This document shows positions 10,440-23,859 of a stretch of DNA of 64,000 nt, piece after piece. Position 1 is the stretch's first letter. The number at the start of each line of letters is the position of its first letter. Both the position numbers and the translations under genes were made by a program. This DNA comes from Panax quinquefolius (taxonomy: Eukaryota; Streptophyta; Magnoliopsida; Apiales; Araliaceae): positions 123,465,573 to 123,529,572 of the forward strand of contig CM035168.1 of the NCBI GenBank assembly GCA_020205615.1, read 5' to 3'. The notes beneath the pieces are model-generated. The model was not told the DNA's origin. It made no database searches and saw only the letters and a program-made list of their open reading frames with translations.

Positions 10440-11000
10440 CCCACTAGCTCCTTCAATGATAAATACCTTTATCTTAGAAGGCGTGTGTTTCATAACAAAC
10501 ACCTTTTGCTAAGTAGGATTATAGAACATATACCCTAAACTTACTTTAGGATGTCCCACAAATCGACACTTATAAAATCTTGTCCCAAGCTTATCCTTTG
10601 AAACCTTTTCACGTAAGTTGGACAACCCCTTATCTTAACATACTTAAGATTAGGAATCCTCCCTGTCCATAACTTTTATGGAGTCTCGGGGCCGGATTTT
10701 GAGGTTACCATTTTCGTAGATATGCAGCCATTTATAGGACATTATCCCAGAAGGATACTGGAATGTCGGTAAAATCATTTTGGACCGTACCATGTCCAAC
10801 AAAGTACGATTTTTCATTCAGATACATCAATCAATTATTGCGTATCAGGATGTGTCCATTATGAGAAAACCATTTGAGATGATCTAGAAACTTATTGCAC
10901 AAGTATTTATTCCTTGATCTAATCAAAGAATCTTAATACATTGTCAATTTGTTTCACTTCTGAATTCTTTGAACCTTTCAAATAATTCACACTTGTATTT
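10440..11000 (-). pseudogene. Copia-1 integrase C-terminal remnant
   Basis: On the minus strand, around 10563-10490, the frame reads FVGHPKVSLGYMFYNPT, a stop, then QKVFVMKHT. This matches the conserved Copia segment F-V-G-Y-P...GY-F-Y-P...KVFVS-R-V-F at the end of integrase. The upstream stretch to about 11000 fits degenerate integrase but has no clean DDE residues by eye. Reverse transcriptase should follow toward 9200 and was not found. Stops and frame changes rule out function. Confidence 0.6.
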
Positions 11001-11528
11001 CAGCAAATACACACATTCAACTCTTTGAATAATCATCTCCTTTTCTTATACTAATTTGTTCAATATGCAAAATTATTTTCATGTAAGTCAAGTATACAAA
11101 ATTTATTAATTAATATTCCAGTTCTATACAAAACATTATTATTATAAATAGAACAACAATTGTTCTTAATTATAATACCAAAGATTTCATTGTCCAACAA
11201 TAAAATGGAAATAATATTTTAACAAGGCTGGAATACAATAACAACTTATTGACTTAATAGATTTGCCCGTAGACATTGCTAAACTATAAGTTTTATGGCT
11301 AATATGGCAACCTTTGCTACATTTCCGCACATAGGATTACTTATATTTGTTTAGCTTTCTACTACATTTGGTCCCTTCATAAATCTATATTTATGATAAC
11401 CAAAGTCGGTATCCAATACCCAAGTAAAACCTTGACTTAAAGAAAATTTATTTTAAATTATGAACAAAATTGTATCAGAATCAGAAACTTCACTAAGCTT
11501 CTTTGGTTAGCCTCTGCAGGATGCTTCT

Positions 11529-11760
11529 CGCAGTTTCTTTCCAGTGTCCAGGCTTATAGCAGTGGAAGCAAACTCCTTTGCTATCCATATCGGTTTTGTT
11601 CTTATTATCCTTTGTTTATGCCTTTCTATTTACCTTCTTTGAATCGTTCTTCTTTTCGAGAAGATCCTTTGGCCCCTACCAAGAAGACTTGATCTTTCTT
11701 GGTTGGAAAGTGACTCTCAACATTTTTCAACATGTTAAGCAAATCGGTGAAGGCGATATC
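11529..11760 (-). pseudogene. Copia-1 gag remnant with CCHC zinc knuckle
   Basis: Minus-strand frame NMLKNVESHF (about 11730) leads to CFHCYKPGHWK at 11570-11538, the first part of a C-x2-C-x4-H-x4-C knuckle. The final Cys codon (TGC) is displaced by one missing A just before it. Such knuckles bind the element's RNA during packaging. Upstream gag sequence to about 12300 is degenerate. The equivalent in Copia-2 is near 23885-24120. Confidence 0.6.
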
Positions 11761-12489
11761 TAGCTTGTTCATATGAAAAATTCACAACAATTGTGAAAGG
11801 AGTTAGGGAGTGAGTGCAAGATCAAATCTTGGCTCAACTCTCCATCCATGACAAAAGCGGTTGTCTAATTGATCAATCAAATTGATTATTTTAAGAACTT
11901 TTATCATCATTTATAGTGCCGTTGGCCATTCTAGATCGGAAGAGCTCCTTAGATATCGATATCTATCGGCCTCTACTTTCCTCACCATCAACTACTTGAT
12001 GTGCGGGAATATAGTAGGAGCATCCATAGTTTCATCGTGTTACAAGCTCGTTACTTTCGTGGATGCGAGCATAATGCATTGAGCCAATTGTGCATCATCT
12101 TGCCACTTTCTAAAAGTAGCAATCTCTTCCTCGAGGCATTATCGCAACCATTGCAGGGATAGGCGTATTAAGGACATAAGATATCTTTTCAAATTTATGA
12201 GAACTATTCTCAAATTTCTTAACCAATCCGTTTAATTTTGCAGTTAATTTAGCATTTAATATGCTTTGCAGTGATAGTAATTTTAGACATTGTAAAATTC
12301 TGTAAATGAATTTGTAATTAACAACATTTTAACATACATTCTTTTATTAATTACCAAAATAATTTAGGACTTGTTTTAAATTGGTATCTCCCACTTATTT
12401 TTTCTTCAAACTATATTACCTCACTTATATAGTTAGGCAAAATCTAATTAAAGATTTTCTAGTGAGAATAAGGATCCCATTTCAAATGT

Positions 12490-12800
12490 ATATAGCCTTG
12501 TGGTGACACAACAAACTATATATAAATAAATAGGTAGACAACTTTTGTCAATTACATCAACTATGCAACTCCTTTTCTTTTGCCTCTTAGATTATTTTGA
12601 TCAGTGGTGGCACATAGAATCAAAATTATCCAAGTTAAGTCCCACCTAGCACTCCATATATTCAAAAAGAAAAATATCATCCTTGTGGTGACACAACAAA
12701 ACAATATTGTTCAATTTTTTTATAAGCATCAAATGTGATAAATTAACATCTTAAATACTTAATACTTGCCTTGTGTGGTGACACAACAAACTCATATTAA
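12490..12800. repeat. dispersed CTTGTGGTGACACAACAAA motif in Copia-1
   Basis: Three near-identical copies at about 12494, 12684 and 12769 separated by unrelated AT-rich DNA. This part of the element is absent from Copia-2, where it is lost at the gypsy junction. Confidence 0.7.
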
Positions 12801-13559
12801 ATATTTAATACTCTATTAATTTTATCATGCTAGAAAGCGACGTTCGATATTCCAAATATCTTTTAACGCTTAGGACTTAATATAAAAAAATTTGAGGGTT
12901 TTATTATTAATTTGTCTCATCTTATTTAAGCGGCATGTATTATATATATATAAAATACGCGTTATATTAATGAACATGCGAAGCATGTTTGCATAATATA
13001 TAATATATATAGTATAAGCATGCACATATAGAATACTATATTCTACCCGGATTGATTATGGACTTTTATTATAGTTTGGTTCACTAGAGCCACCAAGTGA
13101 ACCAAAAGGTCAAACCCTTAAGGGTGCAAGAAATAATATTTAAATATAACTATTACATTTAAACTAGGGCTCCATTACAAAGCGGGTCTTAGTCTTCAAG
13201 CGCTTCCTTTCTCCTTGATCTCTAATTCTTCAAAATTAATTCTAACTATTCCTATTACAAAACTATTTAAAATAAATAGAAACCTTGATCGTGATCGAGG
13301 GAAGTACATAGGAGGAGATAGAATTTATATTAAGAAAAATTAGAGAAGGCGAGGTACGCAGAACCCCATTTAATAAAACCCATACATTCATGCATCCAAC
13401 TAAAATAAAATTCAATCATATCGTCAATAGTCCATAATCAATCCCATTTATTATCATACACATCACCATACGCATCAATAAATAACATTCATCTCATGAA
13501 TAATAAACATTTAATATATATATTGATATCATTTAATGGGCAAATTTAGTTAGTATAAA

Positions 13560-14110
13560 ATCTAATTTTGAATCAAAATAAACTCCTTTATTTTAATCAA
13601 ATTTAAATCAAAATAAAACTATTTTATTTTAATTTATCCAATTTTGAATAAAATAAACTATTTTATTTTAATCAAAATTTTAATCAAAATAAACTCCTTT
13701 ATTTTAATTAATTATGGAATCCAATTCCATATAAAAAAAAATTATTAAAGGAAACACGGATTTTCTTTCCTATTCACAAATAAACTCCTTTATTTTGAAT
13801 AATATGAAATCTTATTTCATATCTAAATAAACTCCTTTATTTAAGGAAATTAGGATTCTTTTTCCTATTCACAAATAAACTCCTTTATTTTGAATAATAT
13901 GAAATCTTATTTCATATCTAAATAAACTCCTTTATTTAAGGAAACATGGATTCACTTTCCTATTCACAAATAAACTCCTTTATTTTAGGAAACATGGAAT
14001 CCAATTTCAACTCCAATTAGTTATCATGGAATCCAATTCCAACTCTAATTAGTTAGCATGAAATTCAATTTTAAAATCAAAATAAACTTTTATTTCAAAA
14101 TTAAAATAAA
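13560..14110. repeat. AAATAAACTCCTTTATTTT minisatellite in the Copia-1 leader
   Basis: About a dozen imperfect units of AAATAAACTCCTTTATTTT with ATGGAATCCAATTCC spacers between the primer-binding site and gag. Each unit is itself partly palindromic (AAATAAA...TTTATTT). The same array lies at about 35520-36010 in Copia-2. Confidence 0.8.
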
Positions 14111-14131
14111 CTATTTATTTTAATAATAAAA

Positions 14132-14139
14132 TAATTAAG

Positions 14140-14170
<31 letters not shown>

Positions 14171-14175
14171 TATAT
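14132..14175. repeat. (AT)n microsatellite in Copia-1
   Basis: AT run next to the minisatellite. The Copia-2 counterpart at 36029-36110 has expanded into ATATC and ATATA units. Confidence 0.9.
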
Positions 14176-14591
14176 AAAAATTTTGCATCAGTGGTATCAC
14201 TTTTCAATGAACGCAAAAGGTTCCTCAGGTAACTATTTTAGTGCAATTTGATGCTAAGAATAGAATCATGTATGATATACATTTCAATATACATATCACG
14301 CTTTTTTCTTTAATAAGAATCATATAAACAATATTCATACCGCTTATTTACGTTTTTTTTTAAATGCGCAGACCACATCTGATCGATTCGCGAATTGGCG
14401 TGTAAGATCAAATCATCACGGCTTTTTCAGACGTAGAGAAAAAAATACGATTCGCATGAATTGGTCCCCTTTTTTTTTTCTTTTTTTTTTTATTTTTTTT
14501 TATACAACAAAATTATGCCCAATTAAATTGTTCTAAACACATATCAATATACATATTAAATTAAAATAATTAATAATTTGCATAAAGGTTG

Positions 14592-14603
14592 GGCTCGATG
14601 CCA
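14592..14603 (-). promoter_or_regulatory. primer-binding site of Copia-1
   Basis: The minus strand reads TGGCATCGAGCC directly inside the 5' LTR, the initiator-Met tRNA complement (TGGTATCAGAGCC) with one base missing and one changed. Confidence 0.75.
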
Positions 14604-14604
14604 T

Positions 14605-16441
14605 TATTAGGTTTGTAATATTCAAGAACGCAATCAAATTGCAAAAATTAAAGCGAGCGAGATAAATCGAGTTTTAAAATTTTACAAACCATATACCCGG
14701 ATCACCCTTTATACACAATTATTAATTAAACGAAAAGATAAAGAATAAAATCATACCATTCAAGATCCAAAGCTTCCTCAGTACAAGTTCACCTCCAATT
14801 CTTTTTCGCTCAACTTGAATCCACCGGTTTGGTTTCTTCCTTTGATCAACGTTAGCCACCCAAATGTTTGGCCTCTAAAGGTGATCCACCAAGGAAAAAT
14901 AAAGATTCAAGAAGATGGTGGTTGGCTAAACCCTAGTTTTTCTATCTACATAGAAAAAGGAGCGTCTTCTCCAACAACTGGAATAACGTATATCCGATAT
15001 CTAATATAAAGACATCTCTTATAAAGATATCAAGTAACCCTATTAAAATAAGGTATTATTTAATTAAACTCTTTTAATTAAATGGGCTCCTAATCTTATT
15101 AGGGATAATTAATTAAACTCCTTTAATTAATTTTCCTCCTAATCCTATTAGAATAAACGAGAGTATTTATATTAAATTAATTCCTAAACTCTTTTAGAAA
15201 TTAAAAAATAATAATTGTAATAATATTAATAAGACTCCTCTTATTAATTTATATTTAATATTTCTAAAATATTAAATAATAAATATTAAGCTATTTAATT
15301 TATTCTATCACCATAGATTAAATTAAATATACTTAACATATTATTACGATTATGCCATTAACTTCTTAAATAATTATTCTTCCTTTTATGGTGTAACCCT
15401 TTAGGTTCTCCATATTAAATAGGTTGTGAATAAATCAATTAGAACAATTTAATCTTATTTAAATAAATAAATTAAACAATTAATTTATTTAAATAAATAA
15501 TATTTATTCTACAATAGGGATAAGTCTCCTAGCGATCAACGACTTTCCGGATAATATAGATTTCAACATTAATCATAAAAGAACCTTTGAGTAAATAGTT
15601 ACTGAAATTCAATCCTTCCACCACCACAATGTCCCAATTAAATATAAGACATGGAATTATCACAAGTCTTATTTTATTTAATTATATGTATTTCGACTCT
15701 TAAATGCACAACTCCAAATAATGCAAATTAGAAACTCCTTTCTAATTTCATTCTCGCTTCGCCAAGGACTCTTGAGTTGTCATTTATCGAATCACATAGG
15801 ACATTTCTCTTTTTAATAAGTGGTAGATTCTTTATTGATCATTCATTATCTCCATGTACAACTTATTATACCCAAGCATACCCTTTGATATACCCTAAGG
15901 GTCTTAAAGAATAAGTCAAAGTATAACTCATCATACACAAGATACTATGATGATCTCAAGTCCAAGGATCACTTGTACTACTATCACTACAGAATTCCTA
16001 TTGACAGCAAGTAAAACTCCATTAGGTATTCCTTAGCGAGCCAACGTTCAAAGTGAACTTATTCTCTAATAAGCACCTACATACTTGCTTTTAGTGTCTC
16101 CACACAAATGATCATGAGATCAATCATCCTCATCCAATGAAAGCAAGCAACGTATGTACCAATCTATCCGGATTCACTAATCCCCAATTTAGTAATCCAA
16201 TGATTGGGAACTATTTTAGTTTTAAGCTTTCTAAGAATTTAGATCTCATTAGAATTATCATCATCATTATTCTAAAAGCATTGCTTAAAACTATGGGTTT
16301 ATCACATATTATAAAATAGCATCATGTAGATAATTAAAAGCCTTTAATAAATTAATACTTTTTATTAATAAATGAATAAGATTGTTACAAATTATATGCT
16401 TTATCGTCAAACATGATTGGCTTGTGTGCATACTACTTTCA
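14605..16441 (-). repeat. 5' LTR of Copia-1
   Basis: Pairs with 7352-9199. Its inner end reads TATTAGG instead of TGTTAGG. Followed by CCCCT. Confidence 0.92.
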
Positions 16442-16993
16442 CCCCTTACCCACCCCCACCCCTACCCACACCCACACCCACACCTAAAAAAAATAATGTG
16501 TACACCACCCACCCCACCCCTTACCCCACCCCACCCCCACCCCACTCACTCCCCACCACTCTTTCCCAAAAAAATTAATATTAAGCGATTATGTATACCC
16601 CACCCCACCCCACCCCACTTCACTTACCTACATACCCACCCACCCACCCACCCACCCACCCAACACCCCCTCCCAAAAAAAAAATAATAATAGCGAGCGA
16701 TATATGCCACTCAACCCTACCAACTAACCTCACACCCACCCCCACCTCACCTTCCCACCTCCACAATTTTCTCCCAAAAAAAAATAATATGGGGTGGTGT
16801 ACACATTATTTTTTTTGGGTGGGGGTGGGGTGGGGTGTGGGGTGTGGGGTGGGGTGGGTGCATGGGTGGGGTGGAGGTGGTATGGGGTGGGTTCATGGGT
16901 GGGGTGGGATGGGGGTGGGGATGGGATGGTGGGGTGGGTGTGGGACGGGGTAGGAGGTGTGGGTGGGGGGTAGGGTGGGGTGGGGTGGGTAGG
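16442..16993. repeat. C-rich to G-rich minisatellite: core of the foldback element
   Basis: From 16442 to about 16785 the plus strand is a run of ACCCC, ACCC and CCCAC units. At about 16790 it switches to GGGGT, GGGT and GGGTGC units up to 16993. Matching non-repeat islands are inverted about the switch: TAAAAAAAATAATGTGTACACCA at 16483-16505 and its complement at 16796-16820. This places the foldback centre near 16650-16790. Proline/histidine-rich or glycine/tryptophan-rich frames here are products of the repeat, not genes. The last five bases (GTAGG) are the target duplication of the next element. Confidence 0.88.
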
Positions 16994-18124
16994 TGTGACG
17001 CCCCCAAAATAGGTATACATTACCCATCTTGAGTCGCCAAATACATGGTACAAAATTCAAATATAAACTAATAATACAACAGTAGTGTAAAATACGACAA
17101 AACATATCTTGTGAGTTTAAATACAAATATTGTCTTCTGCACAATATCCACTCTCGTAATAAGTCCTCATTACATTTATTGTCACACTATTTAACGTAAT
17201 AGTGAGGACTACTAGCTAATACTATCATGGGACCATCACTCCATTCCCCGACTCGTCCCAACTACGTTTCTCATTTCCTGAAGAGAACAGTGAAAGAAAG
17301 AGTGAGCTCAACTAGCCCAGTAAGAAATATTATGACTAAGATAATGCAGAATAAATTATCATTAGTCTCCAACAATGTTAAACTGATAAAATAATATAGA
17401 CATCAAGTTTAACTGCAGCGGAATAAGCAATACATTAAAAGAGTCAAGTAGAGAGTAAAATCAACTATCTTTTATGATTTAAAAGGTTTTTCATCACTTT
17501 TATCGCTGGGACTCAGCTTAATAAATATTTCACATCATCGAATCACCCCTGCACTACGGCCAATGATATTGTTTAGTATCACGACCACAAATTATCCATG
17601 CACTACGGGCCAATGATATTCGTGTATTCATCAATGGTCATGATCATGCCATAAAACAATTCATCTTTGCTCCCTTGGCCGAAGAGAATCCATAGCCATA
17701 ATCATACCAAAAACTGTCCATCAATGCACTACGGGCCAATGGGGACTTTTTTCACATCATTTGTAACATTACGGTCATGAGTATACCGATTAATCCCTGG
17801 TCATAATCATACCAAGTCCATCTATGCACTACAGGCCACAAATGACTTTCAAAATAATATAAACATGAGGATGATGACAATGATATAAGAATTCAATAAA
17901 ACAAGTTCACGAATTAATTTGTCCAAGAACCAATAACGTCCAAATTGTCAACATGATACTTCTATGTAGACTAAAATTCAAGAATGCTCAGAAGAATATT
18001 TCTATGAAAAGATACTGGATGAAGTGCAAATATCAAGGATATTCCACTAATTTCATGGAGTATAAGTCAAAACTTTAACCAACCTGAGTATAATAAAGAA
18101 TGGAATAACAAAAGAAATCACCAT

Positions 18125-18560
18125 GCATGCGGATTGACAGACAAAGTTATTCCAATGTAATAATAATAACGAAACCGTGTCGAGTGCAAAATTCGTGACG
18201 GATGAGGATGTTCCAATGTAATAATAAATAATGGAATAACAACAAGAAATCACCATGCATGCGGTACTTTGAATGAGCAAAGTTATTCCAATGTAATAAT
18301 AAAGCGGAACCGTGTCCTGTAAAACACACATGCACAAGATATTCCAATGTAATAATAAAGACTTTTAACCAGTTAAATTGTAAAACATACGCATATGATA
18401 TTCCAACAAAATAATAAAGACGGAACTAAGTCCGTTGTAAAACACATGTATGTGATATTCTAATGTAATAATAAAGATTTTAATAATGTAAGAATGTCAC
18501 CAAGTATAGGGTATTCAAGATACAAAGTTATTCCAATGTAATAATAAAGAATGGAATAAT
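18125..18560 (-). repeat. 60-base minisatellite inside the solo LTR
   Basis: Six to eight imperfect units built on GTTATTCCAATGTAATAATAA and GTAAAACACACATGCA words. The same array occurs inverted in the related LTRs at 43985-44260 and 58615-59075 with other unit numbers. Confidence 0.8.
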
Positions 18561-18743
18561 GAAGTTCTCTCCATGAATAAGAAAAAATAATACCCCCTTA
18601 CGTGTATAACAAATAATATCCCTTACCATAAAAGAAACTTGATATCGAATAGTAAAGTAGCGAGTAATACTCTTTTCTTTCTCTATAATTTCTCTTCTAG
18701 AGTTTTAGTGAATTAAGTAAGAAAATAATGAAGGAATGAGCTT

Positions 18744-18752
18744 CTATTTATA
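18744..18752 (-). promoter_or_regulatory. TATA box of the solo LTR
   Basis: Minus strand TATAAATAG, at the same relative place as in the related LTR at 43738-43746. Confidence 0.55.
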
Positions 18753-19619
18753 AAAGAATGGATCGTGATAGTAATTAACTCATTGAACGGTCCAGATTGA
18801 TTTACTTTTAATCGAGATCATCCATAATTAAAGCAAAATCTTTTAAATAAAATATAATATATTCTAATTATTGCCTAATAAAACAAATAACTTTATAAAA
18901 GTATTTTGTTTTAAATAAAAGATTTTACTACGCAAAAACACTACGCAACACTACGCAGGCACTACGCAACACTACGCATAATAAAATATAATATAATCAA
19001 ATTATTATCTAATAAAATGAATAACTTTATAAAAGTATTCGCTTTTATATAAAAAGATTTTATTATTAGCCTAATAAAACAAATAACTTTATAAAAGTAT
19101 TCTTTTATATATAAAAGTTTTTCCGCTTTTATTACGTTAATAATACTAATAAAACAAAACTTATAAATCAACAATAATTGAATCAAATAACGTGAGATAC
19201 TATGCAACAACTATGTAGCAATAATTGAACAAAACTGAGTGACTTCTCACATAAACATCAATAATCAATACCGTGTGCTACTATGCAACCACGCCAGACA
19301 TCAGACTTTGACTACCGAAAGTAGTTAAACAGTATTAACGGTAAAACTTCCGCCGTTATTTTCATAAAAATATTTTTGTCGTTTTTTCAATCCGACAATA
19401 ATTCAGTTGTTAGGTCCACCAATGATTGTACCGTCGTACGGATATTCCCAGACAAAAAGAATATTTTCCGACCAATCGAATATAATATGACAACTTACAT
19501 ACTTTGCAAAATTTATAAATACCACCCACAACTATAACATTATATCAAATCCACATCATAATATAAAAAAATTATTTCGAGAAAATTTAATATTTATTCA
19601 TAAAATCTGGGGACTCACA

Positions 19620-19682
19620 GTAGGGGTTGAGGTTGGGGGTGGGTAGGGGTGGGGGTGGGGGTGGGGGTGGGAGTGGAGTAGG
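19620..19682. repeat. G-rich tract of the foldback element
   Basis: GGGGTGG and GGGTAGG units between the solo LTR and Copia-2. It begins and ends with GTAGG, the target duplications of the two flanking elements. Confidence 0.9.
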
Positions 19683-21557
19683 TGTTAGGTTTGTAATATT
19701 CATGAACGCAATCAAATTGCACAAATTAAGCAAAAACATGTAATAATCAGAGTTTAAAAATTTTTACAAACTATATACCCGGATCACCATAATTATTAAT
19801 TAAATGAAAAAGAAAGAACAAGAATCATACCCTTGAAGATCCGAGCTTCCTCAGGTACAAGTTCACCTCCAATCCTTTTCGCGTTCAACTTGAATCTACC
19901 GGGTTTGGTTTCTTCTTTTGATCAACGTTAGCCACCCAAGTGTTTGGCCTCTAAAGGTGATCCACCAAGGAAGAAGAAGAATTCAAGAAGATGGGTATTT
20001 GACAAAACCCTAGTTTTTCTATCTCTCATAAAAAAGAGCGTACTCTCCCAACTATTGGAATTTCGTCTGTTGTTAAAAAGTCAACAACCACCTCACCCAT
20101 AATAAGACTCCTCTTATTTATAGATGTGGGCAACCCTCCTTAACAATTAAGGAATTGGGTTTTATTTTAATTAATTAAATTCCATTAATTAATTAGGCTC
20201 TCAATCTTATTAGGAATAATTAATTAAACTCTTTTAATTAATTGGCCTCCTAATCTTATTAGGATATACGAGAGTACTTTTATTAATTAATTCCCAAACT
20301 CCTTTAGAAATTAAATAATAATAATAGTAATAATAATAATAAGACTCCTCTTATTAATTTATATTTAATATTTCTAAAATATTAAATAATAATATTAAGC
20401 TATTTAATTTATTCTATCACTATAGATTAAATTAAATACACTTAACTTATTATTACGATTATGCAATTAACTTCTTAAATAATTATTCTTCCTTTTATGG
20501 TGTGACCCTTTAGGTTCTCCATATTAAACCGGGTTGTGAATAAATCAATTAGAATAATTTAATCTTATTTAAATAAATAAATTAAACTAATAATTTATTT
20601 AAATAAATAATATTTATTCTACAATAGGATAATCCTCCTAATGATTAACGACTTTTCAGATAATATAGATTTCAACATTAATCATAAAAAACCTTTGAGT
20701 AAATAGTTACCGTACAATTCAATCCTTCCACCATACAATGTCCCAATTAAATATAAGACATGGAATTATCACAAGTCTTATTTTACTTAATTATATGTAT
20801 TTCGACTCTTAAATGCACAACTCTAAATAATGCAAATTAGAAACTCATTTCTAATTTTATTCTCATTGCCAAGGACTCACTTGAGTTGTCATTTATCGAA
20901 TCACATAGACATTTCTCTTCTTTTACTAGAAGTGGTAGATTCTTTATTGATCATACATTATCTCCATGTACAACTTATTATACCCAAGTATACCCTTTGA
21001 TATACCCTAAGGGTCTTAAGGAATAAGTCAAAGTATAACTCATCATACACAAGATACTATGACGATCTCAAGTCCAAGGATCACTTCAGACTACTATCAC
21101 TACAAGAATTCCTATTGATGAACAAGTAAAACTCCATTAGGTATTCCTTAGCTGAGCCAATGCTCAAATGAACTTATTCTTTAATAAGCACCTACATACT
21201 TGCTTTAGTGTTCCACACAAATGATCATGAGATCAATCATCCTCATCCAATGAAGCAAAGCAACGTATGTGTACCAATCTATCCTGGATTCACTAATCCC
21301 CAATTTAGTAATCCAACGATTGGGAACTATTTTAGTTTTAAGCTTTCTAAGAATTTAGATCTCATTAGAATGATCATCATCATTATTCTAAAAGCATTGC
21401 TTAAAACTATGGGTTTATCACATATTATAAAACAACATCATGTAGATAATTAAAAGCCTTTAATAAATTAATACTTTTTATTAATAAATGAATAAGATTG
21501 TTACAAAGTATATGCTTTATCATCAAACATGATTAGCTTGTGTGCATACTACTTTCA
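19683..21557 (-). repeat. 3' LTR of Copia-2
   Basis: Near-identical partner of 36445-38331 and of the two Copia-1 LTRs. Confidence 0.92.
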
Positions 21558-22799
21558 ATCTCCCACTTGAACTAAAGTCAATCGTCATGGTATCTCATAC
21601 TCTTCTTCTCTAAGTGACGATTATCCTGCTGTTTGATAAGCTTCAATAAATGGATATGTAATGTTGTTCTTAAGAGTCCACTATCTCTATAGTGATTTTC
21701 CATCTTTCAATGATTCCTATATTCAAATGAAATTGCCACAACACATGTTTAGATCCAAGATGAGACTTAGGAACTATTCCTAGTTCTGTAATGAACTTTT
21801 AATCCAAACAATCAACTTGCAGCTTCATTTATAGCTATATACTTTGTCTTTATCACTAAACCAACAACTCTTTGTTGTTTGAAACCTTTTCAATTCACTG
21901 CACCACCGTTCAAGGTAACGCTTTACCTTAAAGTGGATTTTCTGTCGTCTTGGTCTGTCTGAAAAACTTGAGTCTGTTAAGCCCTCTAGTTTTAATTCAG
22001 ACCCACCATGAATATGATCACATCCTTAGTTTCAGTTAAGTACTTTACGATGTTTTTCACTGTCTCACAGTGATGTTTTCCAGAATATGACTGATCAACA
22101 TCAGGTCTCGTACATTTCATTGTATACATGATAGTTACTCATGCGATCTCTCTTTTAGGAGTCTATGGGGACTATTAAGAGAGATACACTCCAAGGGCTC
22201 ATCAACATTAGACATCCCATGGAGTTTGCCATGCTAAACAACTTTAGCATCAAATGAATATACGTTCCTTGGGTTAAGTTGAGCATCCTTTTAAATCTAT
22301 CTATATAGATTTGTATCCCCAATTACGATACTCATCCCAAATCATTTATAGAGGAATGTTTAGACAACTTTATCTTTACTGATTGTAGCATTGGTATGTC
22401 ATTCCTTATCCGTAATATATCAACATATAATACTAGAAATGTCACAACGCTCCCACTGACCCTTTTGTACTCACTAGGTTCATTCTTGTTTTTTGATAAA
22501 ATCAAACTCTTTTGATTGTCTCATCAAAACGAATGTTCCATATTTGAGAAGTTTGCTTTAAACCATTTCTCTGAGTGTCTACAACTCTTACCTCATCGTA
22601 TGTAACTGGATCATTATCTTCTATGATGTGTACCTCATCATCATCATCTATAATGAATCCATACCTCCTAGGTATCTTTCAGACTATTTTTCGATTTATG
22701 ATCTGTGTGGTACAATGGGTTCATCTATTGTGTTCCTCTTATTTGACTTATAGTGATTTGTGGTTCTTGAACTCTTCAAGATCTATTATCCTCCCACTA

Positions 22800-23350
22800 G
22801 CCCCATAAATGATAAACACCTTTATCTTAGAAGGCAACGTGTTTCGCAACAAACACCTTTTGCTAAGTAGAATTATAGAACATATACCCTAAACTTACTT
22901 TAGGATGTCCGACAAATCTGTACATGTCAAATCTTATCACAAGCTTATCCTTTGAAACCGTTTCACATAAGTTGGACAACCCCTTATCTTAACATACTTA
23001 AGATTAGGAATCCTCCCTGTCCATAACTTTTATGAAGTCTTGGGGCCGAATTTTGAGGTTACCTTTTCGTAGATATGCATCCATTTCTAGGACATTACCC
23101 TAGAGGGATACTGGAATGTCGATAAAATCATTATGGACCGTACCATATCCAACAAGGTACGATTTTTTCTTTCAGATACATCAATCAATTATTACGTATC
23201 AACAGGCGTCCATTGTGAGAAAACCATTTGAGATGATCTAGAAACTTATTGCACAAGTATTTACTCCTTGATCAGATCAAAGAATCCTAATACTTTGCCA
23301 ATTTGTTTCACTTCTGAATTCTTTGAACCTTTCAAATAATTCACAATCGT
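22800..23350 (-). pseudogene. Copia-2 integrase C-terminal remnant
   Basis: Minus-strand counterpart of the Copia-1 remnant. The GYMFYN-like segment lies near 22870-22910, where the upstream Gly-His-Pro codons are altered. It is interrupted by frame changes, and no reverse transcriptase lies between it and the 3' LTR. Confidence 0.5.
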
Positions 23351-23859
23351 ATTTCAGCAAATACACACGATCAACCTTTTGAATAATCATCTCCTTTTCT
23401 TATACTAGTTTGTTCAATTTGAAAAATATATTTTCACGTAAGTCAAGTACACAAAATCCATTAAGTAATATTTCAGTTCTATACAAAACATTATTATTAT
23501 AAATAGAACAACAATTGTTCTTAATTATAATACCAAAGATTTCATTGTCCAACAATAAAATGGAAATAATGTTTCTAACAAGAATCGAAATACAATAACA
23601 ACTTATCGACTTAATAGATTTGCCTTAAGTAGCATTGCTAAACTATAAGTTTCTATGGCTAATGTGGCAACCTTTGCTTCATTTCCACACATGATTACTT
23701 ATATCTATGTTCAACTTTCCACTTCGCTTGGTCCTTCATAAATCTATATTTATGATAACCAAAGTCAGTATCCAATACTCAAGTAGTAAACCTCGACTTA
23801 AAGAAAAATTTATTTTAAATCATGAACAAAATTGTATTTGTAATCAAACTTCACTAAGC

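Larger units (their letters stand above)
7352..16441 (-). mobile_element. Copia-1: Ty1/Copia LTR retrotransposon, minus strand, internally deleted
   Basis: Two LTRs of about 1.84 kb (7352-9199 and 14605-16441) have TG...CA ends, read as TGTTAGG...CTTTCA on the plus strand. A perfect 5-bp duplication CCCCT lies at 7347-7351 and 16442-16446. Next to the right LTR the minus strand carries a primer-binding site like TGGTATCAGAGCC. Next to the left LTR is a polypurine tract (minus-strand AAGTAGGAGATT). Order and strand of gag and integrase remnants fit Copia. Only about 2.3 kb separates the gag knuckle from the 3' LTR, too little for integrase plus reverse transcriptase and RNase H. No reverse-transcriptase motif was found, so it is non-autonomous. 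Confidence 0.93.
16994..19619 (-). mobile_element. solo LTR of a Ty3/gypsy family
   Basis: A single 2.6-kb LTR in minus orientation: the plus strand starts TGTGACGCCCCCAAAATAGG and ends GGACTCACA. The minus-strand LTR therefore runs TGTGAGTCCCC...GGGCGTCACA. A perfect duplication GTAGG lies at 16989-16993 and 19620-19624. There is no internal sequence, so LTR-LTR recombination removed the rest of the element. It is related to the LTRs at 42735, 54912 and 57468 through the shared ending, the TATA region and a 60-base internal repeat. Confidence 0.92.

Noticed and set aside
16442..16993. Telomere-like repeat
   Set aside because: The units are GGGGT/GGGT types with irregular spacing, not the plant TTTAGGG; they lie inside a bracketed foldback element.
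16382..17144. Several 60-120-codon frames rich in Pro/His/Thr or Gly/Trp on both strands
   Set aside because: They are translations of the ACCCC/GGGGT minisatellite in different frames; no family motif, start context or non-repeat segment supports a gene.
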